Source: an uncultured Collinsella sp.
Lineage (GTDB): Bacteria; Actinomycetota; Coriobacteriia; Coriobacteriales; Coriobacteriaceae
NCBI GenBank assembly: GCA_900542555.1
Contig: UQNU01000007.1
Location: 1 to 52,425 of the forward strand
Reading direction: 5' to 3'
Length of the DNA stretch: 52,425 bases
The notes beneath the pieces are model-generated. The model had not been told where the DNA came from. It ran no database searches and was given only the letters and a program-made list of their open reading frames with translations. The translations under genes and the position numbers were made by a program. Positions 25,242 to 33,387 of this stretch are shown here, one piece after another. Numbering within the stretch: the stretch's first letter is position 1; the number at the start of each line of letters is the position of its first letter.

Positions 25242-27086
25242 CTACCCCATGACCGACATGGTGAGCAGCACCGCGGCGATGCAGTACGCCACACACGAGA
25301 TCATGACGGCGATGACGTTCATGGCGGTGCCCGACGTGTTAAGGTCGTGCTCGTCGCGCCAGAACAGCACCATCAGATAAATCACAGCGCTCATGTTGCC
25401 AACCAGGCAAATGACGGCAGCGATATTAAAGCAACCGGTAAAGAGCTTCTCCTCAAACATAGTGGCATCGGGGAACGCGGCGGTGCGCACCAGCTGCGCG
25501 CACAGGTAGGTCACGAGCGAAAGGATCAGGCCCATACCCGTGCTCTGGAAGAAGAATCCCAGGTACGGCTTGGGCTCGTCGTCGTGACCGTCGTACTCGA
25601 GGAAGTAGTTCTTGACGAACGACACCATGCGCGAGGCAGCCAGCAGCACGAGCGGCATGGCGCACATGGGGAACACCACCAGATGCGCGGAGCCCAGCGC
25701 CGTCCCCAGCACCGTCGCCATAATGCACGAGGCGATGCCCCACACGACGACCCAGTATTGACGATGCACGAACCAGCTGAGCACGTTCGTCGAGTCGTCC
25801 GACGCGCTATCGCCCGAGCCGACACCGGCGATCTGCAGGTCCTCCTGATGCTCCTCGGCGATAACGTCCATGGCGTCGTCGAAGGTCACGATACCCAGGA
25901 TATGACGGTTCTCGTCGCAGACAGGGATGGCAACCAGGTCGTACTTGGTCATCTCGTCCGTCACGTCTTCCTGGTCCTCGTCGGGCGACACGTAGACCAG
26001 ATCGCGATAGGCGAGCTGGCCCAGCGTGGCGTCGCGGTCGGCCACGATCAGCGTGCGCAGCGAAAGCACGCCCGTCAGCATGCCACTCGGATCCTCGGTA
26101 TAGACGTAATAGACGCTCTCAAAGTCCTCGTCGAGTTTGCGAATCGCCTCGATGGCATCGCCGACCGTCGCCGTGGCGGGCAGGGAGACAAACTCCGAGG
26201 TCATGATGCGGCCGGCGGTGTTGTCCTCATAGCCCAACAGATTGCGAATCGCCTTCTCCTCCTTGACGCCCATCAGGCGCAGGAGCTTCTCGGCCTTCTC
26301 ATAATCGAGCTCGTCGATCAGGTCGGCAGCGTCGTCCGGGTCCATCATGGCCAGCATCGACGATGCGTCGGTATCGGACAGGCCTTCGAGCATCTCGGTC
26401 ATGAGCTCGTCGTCATCGAACTCCGAGATGGCCTCGGCGGCCTGGGCGGTGTCGAGCTGCGCGAACACCTGCGCACGCAGGCGCGGGTCGAGCTGCTCGA
26501 TAATGTCGGCAATGTCGGCAGGGTGCAGCTCGCCGAGCGTCTTGTGCGACACCGACAGCTGGATGTTTTTAGTCGAACGGTCGAGCAGGTCCATGTAGGA
26601 CCAGGCGATGATATCCTCGCCGAGCGGTTTGCCCAGGTGCTTCATAAAGCCCTCGACGACATGCTCGAGTGCGGGGCTGATCGCGCGCAGCAGACCGCGG
26701 GCGCCAACTTCGGCGCCCAGCAGACGCAGCTGATTTTCGCCCGACATGGAAAACTTGATGTCGTTTACGCGCACGACCTTCATGCCCTGCGTGTCGACAA
26801 TCTGCTTGTTGAGCACGTCACGGGCGAGCAAGAGTTCGGTCGGCTGCAGGTACGAAAAACGGATTTCGGTGGCCGGCGACTTAAGGTGCACACCCGTCTC
26901 GTCGATACGGTCGACCCATTTGCGCCAGCTGATCATAAACGGCGTCTTGCCGGGTCCGCGGAACGCGAGCGACGTCACGTGCGGAAAAACTTCGCCGGTA
27001 GCAATGCCAAAATCGTTCACAACGCCGAGCTTTTCGCCATCGACGTCCAAGACCGGCAGTTTGAGCATCTCACTCAGATAATTCAC
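25242..27086 (-). CDS. MgtE-like protein: PRC barrel, MgtE_N, CBS pair, membrane domain
   Basis: A 614-residue protein. Residues 1-90 look like a PRC-barrel (VLDVDGEKLGVVNDFGI). About 165-290 is an MgtE_N superhelix (LHPADIADIIEQLDPRLRAQ, LSDTDASSMLAMMDPDDAADLIDEL). About 295-420 is a CBS pair (GRIMTSEFVSLPATATVGDA, VAIPVCDENRHILGIVTFDDAMDVI). These are the cytosolic Mg2+-sensing parts of MgtE. The last 165 residues form about five membrane helices but lack the usual GGNxGxQ pore motif of MgtE, so transport by this protein is doubtful. It lies directly upstream of the NRAMP-type gene in one operon and may sense Mg2+ for it. The start is GTG with GGGGAG upstream. Confidence 0.8.
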   Translation of the reverse strand: MNYLSEMLKLPVLDVDGEKLGVVNDFGIATGEVFPHVTSLAFRGPGKTPFMISWRKWVDRIDETGVHLKSPATEIRFSYLQPTELLLARDVLNKQIVDTQGMKVVRVNDIKFSMSGENQLRLLGAEVGARGLLRAISPALEHVVEGFMKHLGKPLGEDIIAWSYMDLLDRSTKNIQLSVSHKTLGELHPADIADIIEQLDPRLRAQVFAQLDTAQAAEAISEFDDDELMTEMLEGLSDTDASSMLAMMDPDDAADLIDELDYEKAEKLLRLMGVKEEKAIRNLLGYEDNTAGRIMTSEFVSLPATATVGDAIEAIRKLDEDFESVYYVYTEDPSGMLTGVLSLRTLIVADRDATLGQLAYRDLVYVSPDEDQEDVTDEMTKYDLVAIPVCDENRHILGIVTFDDAMDVIAEEHQEDLQIAGVGSGDSASDDSTNVLSWFVHRQYWVVVWGIASCIMATVLGTALGSAHLVVFPMCAMPLVLLAASRMVSFVKNYFLEYDGHDDEPKPYLGFFFQSTGMGLILSLVTYLCAQLVRTAAFPDATMFEEKLFTGCFNIAAVICLVGNMSAVIYLMVLFWRDEHDLNTSGTAMNVIAVMISCVAYCIAAVLLTMSVMG

Positions 27087-27406
27087 TGGTGCTCCCCATC
27101 ATTATCCCTTCGGACTGCGGCCATGCCGGCACGCCATCCGTGGACTTTTAAATATGTATACGCATGCGCGGGCGGCACGCCGCTCGGCGCTCACACCCCG
27201 TGCATGCGCAAGAAGCACCTGCAAGGGGTCATCGACTGTATGGTCGAGGTTTGGATTTCACCTGCAACCTTTCTCTTGACCCTTGTTATCCGCAGTAACT
27301 ATAGCATCAGCATCGCGCCGTGGCGCCAAATTTATGCGTCGCACATCGCAGGCATACCAAACGCTGACGCATCCGTAACATAGTCATTGGGGACGTTCTT
27401 AAATGA
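27087..27406. other. Leader region of the metal operon, no gene
   Basis: This 320-base gap holds no credible reading frame. On the minus strand it is the leader of the MgtE-like operon. An M-box Mg2+ riboswitch was looked for and its conserved blocks were not recognised. A 29-base palindromic repeat sits at 27381-27409. Confidence 0.6.
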
Positions 27407-27409
27407 CTA
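27381..27409. repeat. Palindromic repeat B, copy 1
   Basis: TAGTCATT, a 13-base centre containing GGGGACGTTCTT, then AATGACTA. It is identical over 29 bases to the copy at 35894-35922. Its right end supplies the TAG stop codon of the deacetylase-like gene on the minus strand. Confidence 0.85.
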
Positions 27410-28813
27410 GTCTGTGGTGTCATCATCTTCGGCGAGCTGGGGGAACACGGCGTTTTTGGGCATGGTGACCTTCGTCAGCGAGGTGAGCTTTTTGCTCAGC
27501 GATGCGTCCGTCTTGACCAGATCGCTCAACGTCACGATTTTGTAGCCGTCGGCGATAAGCCCGTCGATAATCTGCGGCAGCGCCTCAAGCGTCTGCTCGG
27601 CGCACTTATCGTTATCGGTCAGCAGCACAATGTTGCCTGGCGTCACCGAATCGAGCACCGTCGAGACCTGCTCGTCGGCACCGTTGAGCAGCCAGTCGCC
27701 CGAATCGATATTCCACGAGACCACGGCAGACACCAGGTCCATCGCATCAATCCAGTTTTGCTCGTCAAAGGCTGCGTAGGGAGCACGCAAAAGCATCGTC
27801 TTCACGCCGGTCGCGGACTTGATCGCCTCGGTGCCCTTCGAAACCTGCTCGCGCACCGCATCGCGTTCCTGGCCCTTGAGCGACTCGTCGCGGTAGCTGT
27901 TGGAGCCGACCTCGCAGCCGGCATCGACAATCGCCTTGGCCGTGGCGGGCGAAGCCTCTGCCGCATCGCCCGACAGGAAGAACGTCGCCGTGACGCCCTT
28001 TTCCTTGAGCACTTGCAAGATTTGCTTGGTCGCTCCGCTCGGGCCCTCATCAAACGTCAGCGCCACGTACTTTTCGTTGCCCTTGGGCGCCACGCTCGCG
28101 CACTCGACCACGCAATCGGTGGCGGGCACGACCTCGCCGCGGTCCTGCGTCTTGCCCGATTGCTCGCCGACCCACACCTCGGAGCGACCCTGGATACCCC
28201 ACGTCTTGACGTACTCGATGGCACCCGTGCCCTCGACCTTGAGCTTGGGCTCGATAACCGTCGCCTGGACCTCGTGCTTCTCGTACGTGTCGCGGCCGTC
28301 CTTGACCGTCACCTTCTCGCCGCCCGTAAGCTCGCGGCTTTTCCACTTGCCCTGTTTTATGCGCTTGCCGTCCACCTTTACCGACAGCTTTTCGCCGCCA
28401 TGGCGGGTCAGCACGCTGTCGTCAACGGCCAGCAGGTCCCCGGCGTCGTAGGTATCGGTCAGCTCCTGATCGTCGATGAGATTTTGCAGCGTAGAGCCGA
28501 CGCGCACCGCAGCCTCCTGGCCGTTGAGGACGACATCCACGCTGCGGTTGACGTAGCCCACGACGGCAGCGATAAACAGTACGAGCGCGCAACCCACGGC
28601 GATGAGCGCATAGGGCAGGCGAGACGAGCGACGCGGCGTGCGGCTGTTGCCGATGCGAGCGCTGCGGTCGCTAAACCCACGGCTATGGTTGAGGTACATC
28701 GCGCCGGGCTTACGGCGACGCTTGCGCTGGCCGCTGGGCAGCTGCCCCAGGTCGCGGCGCGCCGTCGGACGCGCACCCGAGCGCCCGTTTAAGTTAGATC
28801 CGTTTTGGCGCAT
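27407..28813 (-). CDS. Polysaccharide deacetylase-like protein with altered metal site
   Basis: A 468-residue membrane-anchored protein. An Arg-rich cytoplasmic tail (1-65) and one membrane helix (68-88) precede a region like the DUF348/G5 modules of actinobacterial wall proteins (92-150), then a NodB fold (about 245-440). Motif 1 is TFDEGP instead of TFDDGP. The metal-binding HxxxH is replaced by N305-S-Y-R-D309. Motif 3 RAPY (R343) and motif 4 WNIDSGDW are kept. The final leucine-histidine motif reads VLLTDND. With both metal histidines and the last histidine gone, it may be inactive or use another mechanism, perhaps binding peptidoglycan. The start has GGGGGAGGG upstream. Confidence 0.8.
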   Translation of the reverse strand: MRQNGSNLNGRSGARPTARRDLGQLPSGQRKRRRKPGAMYLNHSRGFSDRSARIGNSRTPRRSSRLPYALIAVGCALVLFIAAVVGYVNRSVDVVLNGQEAAVRVGSTLQNLIDDQELTDTYDAGDLLAVDDSVLTRHGGEKLSVKVDGKRIKQGKWKSRELTGGEKVTVKDGRDTYEKHEVQATVIEPKLKVEGTGAIEYVKTWGIQGRSEVWVGEQSGKTQDRGEVVPATDCVVECASVAPKGNEKYVALTFDEGPSGATKQILQVLKEKGVTATFFLSGDAAEASPATAKAIVDAGCEVGSNSYRDESLKGQERDAVREQVSKGTEAIKSATGVKTMLLRAPYAAFDEQNWIDAMDLVSAVVSWNIDSGDWLLNGADEQVSTVLDSVTPGNIVLLTDNDKCAEQTLEALPQIIDGLIADGYKIVTLSDLVKTDASLSKKLTSLTKVTMPKNAVFPQLAEDDDTTD

Positions 28814-28834
28814 GTGCCCTCCCCCATAAACACA

Positions 28835-28864
28835 GCGAGCCGGAGCAACAGGTCTCCGGCTCGC
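28835..28864 (-). terminator. Hairpin after the PRC-barrel gene
   Basis: GCGAGCCGGAG/CTCCGGCTCGC, an 11-bp stem with an 8-base loop, followed on the minus strand by TGTGTTTATG. It separates the PRC gene from the deacetylase-like gene. Confidence 0.75.
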
Positions 28865-28885
28865 CTCCCATCATTTGGTACGTCG

Positions 28886-29641
28886 CTATTTGCCAGCTTT
28901 TGACGAGCCCCCGCTCGCCTTTTGATATTCGTCCTTAAAGGCCTTGAACATACCGCGCGTCTTGCCGAGCTGCTTGCCCAGTGCGCGGCTGCCCTTGTCC
29001 ACGGCGACCGAACCCTTGTCATCGAGCACCTTGGCGCCCTTCTTGACCTTATCGCCCACCACGACGCTTGCCTCGGCAGCCTTTGCAGCGACGCCGCCCG
29101 AATACCCGATCGACTTGACCTCGTCCGAAACGATCATCGCGCCGTCTGCATAACCGCGCAGCATCGTCGGCGGCATCTGCGTGTCGCCCACCAGCACACT
29201 CGAGGCGGTGCCGGCGGTCACATAGAACGACTGCACAATACCCGAACGCGGCTTGAACTCCACATCCGAGCAATAGCCCACGACATCGCCCGACTCCGTG
29301 CGCACGTTCATGCCAACCCAGATAATGCAATCGTCCAGGTTGATGTCGAGGCGCTTGGCCGCAGCGGCATCGTAGGTGCCCTTGACGTCATCAACCGCGA
29401 TGGCGCCCTCGTAGACGCCAATGGCATCGAGCGCCACAAATCGATCAGGGCGCTCGATCATACCCGCGATATCGGACTGGCGAACCATAAAGCCCACCAC
29501 GCGCGTACCGCCCGGGGTAAAGACCGGAAAGTGAATCTTGCCAAGCTTTTTAGGGCTGCGCGGCGTGCCGTCTTTTTTGGTGCGCTTATCCTCGGTAGGC
29601 TTGCGATAGATCTTGGCGCCGACAAAATCCCCAGCGCGCAT
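28886..29641 (-). CDS. PRC-barrel domain protein
   Basis: A 251-residue protein. The first 85 residues (DFVGAKIYRKP, GTRVVGFMVRQSDIAGMI) and a second segment at about 100-165 (CIIWVGMNVRTESGDVVGYC, VLVGDTQMPPTML) look like two PRC-barrel-type beta modules, which elsewhere bind RNA or membranes or regulate partners. The C-terminal 75 residues are Lys/Ala/Gly-rich and basic (VKKGAKVLDDKGSVAVDKG), possibly contacting nucleic acid or wall polymer. Its ATG shares a base with the stop of the YtxH gene (TAATG), so the two are coupled. Function unknown. Confidence 0.75.
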   Translation of the reverse strand: MRAGDFVGAKIYRKPTEDKRTKKDGTPRSPKKLGKIHFPVFTPGGTRVVGFMVRQSDIAGMIERPDRFVALDAIGVYEGAIAVDDVKGTYDAAAAKRLDINLDDCIIWVGMNVRTESGDVVGYCSDVEFKPRSGIVQSFYVTAGTASSVLVGDTQMPPTMLRGYADGAMIVSDEVKSIGYSGGVAAKAAEASVVVGDKVKKGAKVLDDKGSVAVDKGSRALGKQLGKTRGMFKAFKDEYQKASGGSSKAGK

Positions 29642-30030
29642 TATGCCTCGGTCGAAGGCTCCGCGGCCTCGGTGTCGGCCTCGACGGCGTTCTCGACCAC
29701 GACATCGGCGGCGGGTGTCACGTTACCACCCGAGATGGCGTCGTTGAGCTGCTCGCGCAGCTGGTCCATGCGCTCGCGGGCAAGGTCAACCTTGGCACGC
29801 AGGTCATCGGTCTTGGCGTCGACCATCGGGCCAAAATCGTTGACCGCGGCGCGGGCCTCCTCGGCACCGTGCTCGTAGGTGTCGCGCATGTTATCCCAGG
29901 CGTCGTTGGCGATATCGGCAGCCATGGCGCGGGTCTCGGCGCCCGAGCGCGGAGCCAGGGCGACGCCGATGATGGCGCCGGCAGCAGCACCGAAGAGCGC
30001 GCCCGAGATAAAGTTGAAAGTCTTACCCAT
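29641..30030 (-). CDS. YtxH-domain protein
   Basis: A 129-residue protein with the YtxH signature: a hydrophobic glycine/alanine-rich N-terminus (NFISGALFGAAAGAIIGVALAPRSG) that probably inserts in the membrane, followed by an amphipathic coiled-coil region (ADIANDAWDNMRDTYEHGAE, KVDLARERMDQLREQLND) and an acidic tail. Such proteins are often stress-linked; their role is poorly known. ATG 30030 is preferred because GAGAGG is seven bases away and YtxH proteins begin MGK.F; ATG 30036 is a close alternative. It forms an operon with the PRC-barrel gene. Confidence 0.8.
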   Translation of the reverse strand: MGKTFNFISGALFGAAAGAIIGVALAPRSGAETRAMAADIANDAWDNMRDTYEHGAEEARAAVNDFGPMVDAKTDDLRAKVDLARERMDQLREQLNDAISGGNVTPAADVVVENAVEADTEAAEPSTEA

Positions 30031-30166
30031 GTTCATTCCTCTCCTGCGGGCACCTCGGCGCCCACCGTTTGAATGCTGTCCATTATACCCGCAGCACAGC
30101 ACTTGCCGTCTTGCTCATCTGTGTACGGCAAAGGCGCAGGTACATGATGGTGATAAGCGAGTGAGC

Positions 30167-31012
30167 CTACTCCTGCGGCACGGCCGGCATGGCAACCGTG
30201 GCGGCCGGGTCCTCGCCGGCGCCGTCAACGAGCGGCAGCGTTCCCTCGTGCGCGGGGGCAACCGGAGCCGTCGCAGCGCCACCGTAGACGGCAGCGGAGG
30301 CCTCGTGGCTTTCGGCGGTCGCGCCCTCGGTATCGATTGCCTCCTGCGGCTCGTCGTCAAAGCTCGGGACGCCCTGGGACTCCGCGGACTCGAGCTCAAC
30401 GGTCTCCTCGGCAGGGGCATCGTCGGCAGGCTCAACGGCAGCCTCGGCAGGCGCCTCGTCCTCGGTCGCGTCCCCGGCCTCGCCCTCGGCGTTTGCGGCG
30501 GCGACGGCCTCGTGCGGGTCCTTGCCCTCGGCCTCGGCACGCATGCCCAGTACCAGGTTGCGCAAACCCGCGACCGTACCGTCCACATCGGGAGCGGGCT
30601 GATCGGCATGCAGATAGGCCCAATCCATCATAAAAGTCGCCGAAGACAGCGCGCCGATGGCCAGCGCGTCGTCGGGACACGAAAGCTCGACCTCAAAGAC
30701 ACGCTCATCGTGCTCACTCACGCGAGTGCGGCCGCACGAAATACTGCCAGCAAGCCCGGTCTCGTTCATGAGCTCGACCGTCACGTGCTCCAGCAGGTGG
30801 CAAAGCTCGGTCTGGCCCATGCAGTCCTGGAATTCGCGACCCGAATCGCCCAGGCACAGATGCTTGGCAATCGCGGGCACCAGGTAGTACACGCGCGCCG
30901 TGGCCTCGATATCCTCCGAGGTCATGAGCGGCATGCCGGGGTTCACCAGCACGTGCGCGCAAATCTTGTCCTCGCTGACGGTGACCTTAAGGATGTTGAA
31001 CAGGCCTGCCAT
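30167..31012 (-). CDS. Stand-alone protein resembling cyanophycin synthetase N domain
   Basis: A 281-residue protein. Residues about 65-135 match the pattern of the N domain of cyanophycin synthetase CphA: LCHLLEHVTVEL (CphA GHIVEHVALEL), then a CGRTR block (CphA FGRTRET), then a beta segment and an Ala-rich helix. H72, E75 and H76 form HxxEH. In CphA1 this motif belongs, as I recall, to a zinc-dependent active site that trims cyanophycin to make primers. The ATP-grasp and Mur-ligase domains of CphA are absent; the remaining 130 residues are an acidic Ala/Glu/Asp tail. It could be a metallopeptidase-like enzyme, but the substrate is unknown and no cyanophycin gene is in the window. The ribosome site is GGGGAGAG. 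Confidence 0.55.
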   Translation of the reverse strand: MAGLFNILKVTVSEDKICAHVLVNPGMPLMTSEDIEATARVYYLVPAIAKHLCLGDSGREFQDCMGQTELCHLLEHVTVELMNETGLAGSISCGRTRVSEHDERVFEVELSCPDDALAIGALSSATFMMDWAYLHADQPAPDVDGTVAGLRNLVLGMRAEAEGKDPHEAVAAANAEGEAGDATEDEAPAEAAVEPADDAPAEETVELESAESQGVPSFDDEPQEAIDTEGATAESHEASAAVYGGAATAPVAPAHEGTLPLVDGAGEDPAATVAMPAVPQE

Positions 31013-31036
31013 AACTCTCCCCTACTCTTCCTTGCC

Positions 31037-32410
31037 CTACTCGTCGCCGTCGTGCGGGTCCGCAGAGCCCGTACCCGGCGCCGTCGGCTTATCTGCCGAG
31101 GGCTCGGAATCCTTCTTATCGGTTTCGGCCGGAGCGATCACGCGAATGAGCGAGATGCGCTGGCCGCGCATCGACTGCACTTTAAACTTGTACCCCGCAA
31201 CCTCAAACACCTCTCCGATGTCGGGCACCGAGTCGCAAAGCTCCAAAATCCAGCCGGCGATGGTCTCATAATCATCGCTTTCCTCGAGCGGCCAACCAAG
31301 CTCAATCGCGTCATCGCACGAAAAACGCCCATCGACGAGCCACTCGCGACGCGAAAGGCGCGTGAGGTACTTGTTGTCGGGGTCGAACTCGTCCTCGATC
31401 TCGCCGACGATCTCCTCGACGATGTCCTCGATGGTGATGATGCCGGCCGTGCCGCCGTACTCGTCCACGACGACCACGATCTGGTCGTGCGAGGTCTGCA
31501 TCTCGGACAGCAGCGGCAGGATGTCCTTGGTATCGGGCACAAAGGTGGCGTCGCGCAGGTAATCGGCGATGGGCTGGTCGCCCTTGCCGTCGAGCGCGGG
31601 CTGGATCAGGTCCTTGATGTGCGCGATGCCCGCGACGTTGTCGGGGTCCTCGTGATAGACGGGGATGCGGCTGAAGCCGGTCTGGCGCATGGTGGACAGC
31701 ACGTCGGCGACCGTCTCGTCGTCCTCGCACATGGTAGTGTCCACGCGCGGCACCATGACCTCGCGGGCAACGGTATCGCCCAGGTCGAAGATCTCGTGGA
31801 TCATGCGCTTTTCCTCGTCGAGCAAGTCGTCCTGCTCCGAGACCATGTACTTGATTTCTTCCTCCGAGACGTTCTGGCGGTCGTCGGCGCTCTTGATGCG
31901 CAGGATGCGGGCCAGACCATCGGAGCAAGCGCCGGTCAGCCACACGAGCGGACGGGCGATCTTTTGGAACACGGAGAGCGGTCCCACGACCTGCTTGGAT
32001 ACGCCCTCGGCGTTAGCGAGGCCGATGCGCTTGGGCACGAGCTCGCCGATCACGATGGACACAAAGGCGACGGCGACGGTGATGATGACCGGCGCCAGAC
32101 CGCGCGCGATGGCAGAGAGCGGCGCGATGCCAAAGCTCATGAGCCACGTGGCAAGTGGGTCGGACAGGCTCGTCGATGCGACGGCGGACGAGGCGAAGCC
32201 CACGAGTGTGATGGCGACCTGGATGGTGGCCAACAGCTGATCGGAGTCGGCGGCCAGCTTAATGGCGCGCTCGGCGCGCTTGTCGCCTTCCTCGGCCTCG
32301 TGCTCCAGCACGGCGCGCTTAGCCGTGGTGAGAGCCATCTCGGACATAGAGAAGTAGCCGTTGATGAGGGTCAAAACGAGGGTGGTGATAAGGGAGATGG
32401 TTATGTCCAT
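31037..32410 (-). CDS. CNNM/CorC-type membrane protein (hemolysin family)
   Basis: A 457-residue protein with the DUF21/CNNM order. Residues 1-195 carry about four membrane segments (NGYFSMSEMALTTAKRAVLE at the start, IVIGELVPKRIGLANAEG). About 205-335 is a CBS pair (REVMVPRVDTTMCEDDETVA, DQIVVVVDEYGGTAGIITIE). About 350-430 is the CorC_HlyC domain (WLVDGRFSCDDAIELGWPLE). CNNM proteins act in Mg2+/Na+ exchange or export; 'hemolysin' is a historic name. It lies 24 bases upstream of the CphA-N-like gene and probably shares its transcript. The acidic C-terminal tail is not conserved in the family. Confidence 0.9.
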   Translation of the reverse strand: MDITISLITTLVLTLINGYFSMSEMALTTAKRAVLEHEAEEGDKRAERAIKLAADSDQLLATIQVAITLVGFASSAVASTSLSDPLATWLMSFGIAPLSAIARGLAPVIITVAVAFVSIVIGELVPKRIGLANAEGVSKQVVGPLSVFQKIARPLVWLTGACSDGLARILRIKSADDRQNVSEEEIKYMVSEQDDLLDEEKRMIHEIFDLGDTVAREVMVPRVDTTMCEDDETVADVLSTMRQTGFSRIPVYHEDPDNVAGIAHIKDLIQPALDGKGDQPIADYLRDATFVPDTKDILPLLSEMQTSHDQIVVVVDEYGGTAGIITIEDIVEEIVGEIEDEFDPDNKYLTRLSRREWLVDGRFSCDDAIELGWPLEESDDYETIAGWILELCDSVPDIGEVFEVAGYKFKVQSMRGQRISLIRVIAPAETDKKDSEPSADKPTAPGTGSADPHDGDE

Positions 32411-32517
32411 CGGGAGTTTCTCGAACCTCCAAGATTCGGGACGTTAGGGTAAAACGTTGATGGCGGATACGGCAATTGCGCCGGTCGCCCGTGCGGGCGG
32501 GGCCGTGGGCGCGGTCG

Positions 32518-33201
32518 CTAGATTACGAAGAGGATCACCGCCATGAACTGGAAGATACTGCCGGCGAGCACCCACAAGTGGAAAACACTGTGCAGGTAGC
32601 GCACGTTTTTGGCGATGTAGAACGGCACGCCCACGGTATAGCACACGCCGCCGACGGCGAGCAGGGCAAGCGCGACGGGGTTCAGCAGCGCCACAAGTTC
32701 GGGCAGCTTAAAGACAACGAGCCAGCCCATCAGCAGGTAGACCAGGCCGCTTACCCAGTGCGGTTGACGCTCGCGCATAAAGCACTCGAGGGCGATGCCG
32801 ATAATGGCGATGGCCCACACGGCAAAGAACAGCATAGGGCCGCCGTCGTTTGCGAGCGTGATGAGGCAAAACGGCGTATAGCTGCCGGCTATGAGCAGGT
32901 AGATGCAGCTGTGGTCGATGATGCGAAACACGCGCTTGGCGCGCGCGGGCTGAATCGCGTGGTAGAGCGTGGAGGCTAGGTATTCGAGGATAATGCTGAC
33001 GCCGTAGACGATCGCCGCGGCCATATGTGCCGGACCGCCGCCGCGCAGGGCAGCAAATACGATCAGGAGCACCAGGCCCGCGATACCCAGCAGGCAGCCG
33101 ACACCATGGGTGACGGAGTTCATAATCTCCTCGCCCACCGTGTAGCGTGGAACGGCCGCGGTCTTGGGTCGCGGCTTAGAACTGTCGCTCGAATCGGACA
33201 T
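32518..33201 (-). CDS. trhA: Hemolysin III / TrhA family membrane protein (PAQR-like)
   Basis: A 227-residue integral membrane protein with seven helices, of the YqfA/hemolysin-III branch of the PAQR superfamily. Family motifs are GEEIMNSVTHGVGCLLGI (helix 1), the S..YH in YLASTLYHAIQ, DHSCIYLLIAGSYTPFC, and HSVFHLWVLAGSIFQF at the end; the conserved His/Asp residues form the PAQR metal-binding set. The family is linked to membrane-lipid homeostasis, and cytolysis is not established. ATG 33201 is preferred over a TTG at 33219, because the GGAGGAT that would lie inside the longer frame is its ribosome site. Confidence 0.88.
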   Translation of the reverse strand: MSDSSDSSKPRPKTAAVPRYTVGEEIMNSVTHGVGCLLGIAGLVLLIVFAALRGGGPAHMAAAIVYGVSIILEYLASTLYHAIQPARAKRVFRIIDHSCIYLLIAGSYTPFCLITLANDGGPMLFFAVWAIAIIGIALECFMRERQPHWVSGLVYLLMGWLVVFKLPELVALLNPVALALLAVGGVCYTVGVPFYIAKNVRYLHSVFHLWVLAGSIFQFMAVILFVI

Positions 33202-33308
33202 GCCGGTTACATCCTCCAACGTAAAGAGTTCTCAACACTATATCAAAGCGTCTGGGTGCGTGCGAAATTTGCACCATACGTGACCCTTTGTTTACCCATT
33301 CTTTGCTT

Positions 33309-33369
33309 GTTGACGCATCAACGGCGAACGTCCATAATGCGCTTGTTTTATATGTTGACATATCAACAT
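33309..33369. promoter_or_regulatory. Pair of TTGA-N4-TCAA palindromes
   Basis: GTTGACGCATCAAC (33309-33322) and ATGTTGACATATCAACAT (33352-33369) share the form GTTGA-N4-TCAAC. They lie 20 to 80 bases before the alpha/beta hydrolase start, and the second is only 9 bases from its ribosome site. They look like operator sites for a dimeric repressor not encoded nearby. Confidence 0.6.
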
Positions 33370-33387
33370 CTTTAAGGAGAACCGCGA

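Noticed and set aside
27087..27380. M-box Mg2+ riboswitch in the MgtE-like operon leader
   Set aside because: I compared the minus strand with the conserved M-box blocks from memory and did not find them; a covariance-model search would settle it.
30167..31012. Evidence for cyanophycin synthesis in this organism
   Set aside because: Only the N-domain-like part is present; no ATP-grasp/Mur-ligase synthetase or cyanophycinase was seen.
29879..32452. A plus-strand open frame of about 857 codons
   Set aside because: Antisense to the YtxH, CphA-N-like and CNNM genes at once, with no start signal; similar shadows at 25347-27383 and 23992-25380 were rejected for the same reason.
31037..33201. Hemolytic toxins
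   Set aside because: The 'hemolysin' labels of CNNM/CorC and hemolysin-III families are historical; the sequences are membrane ion or lipid-homeostasis proteins with no toxin features.
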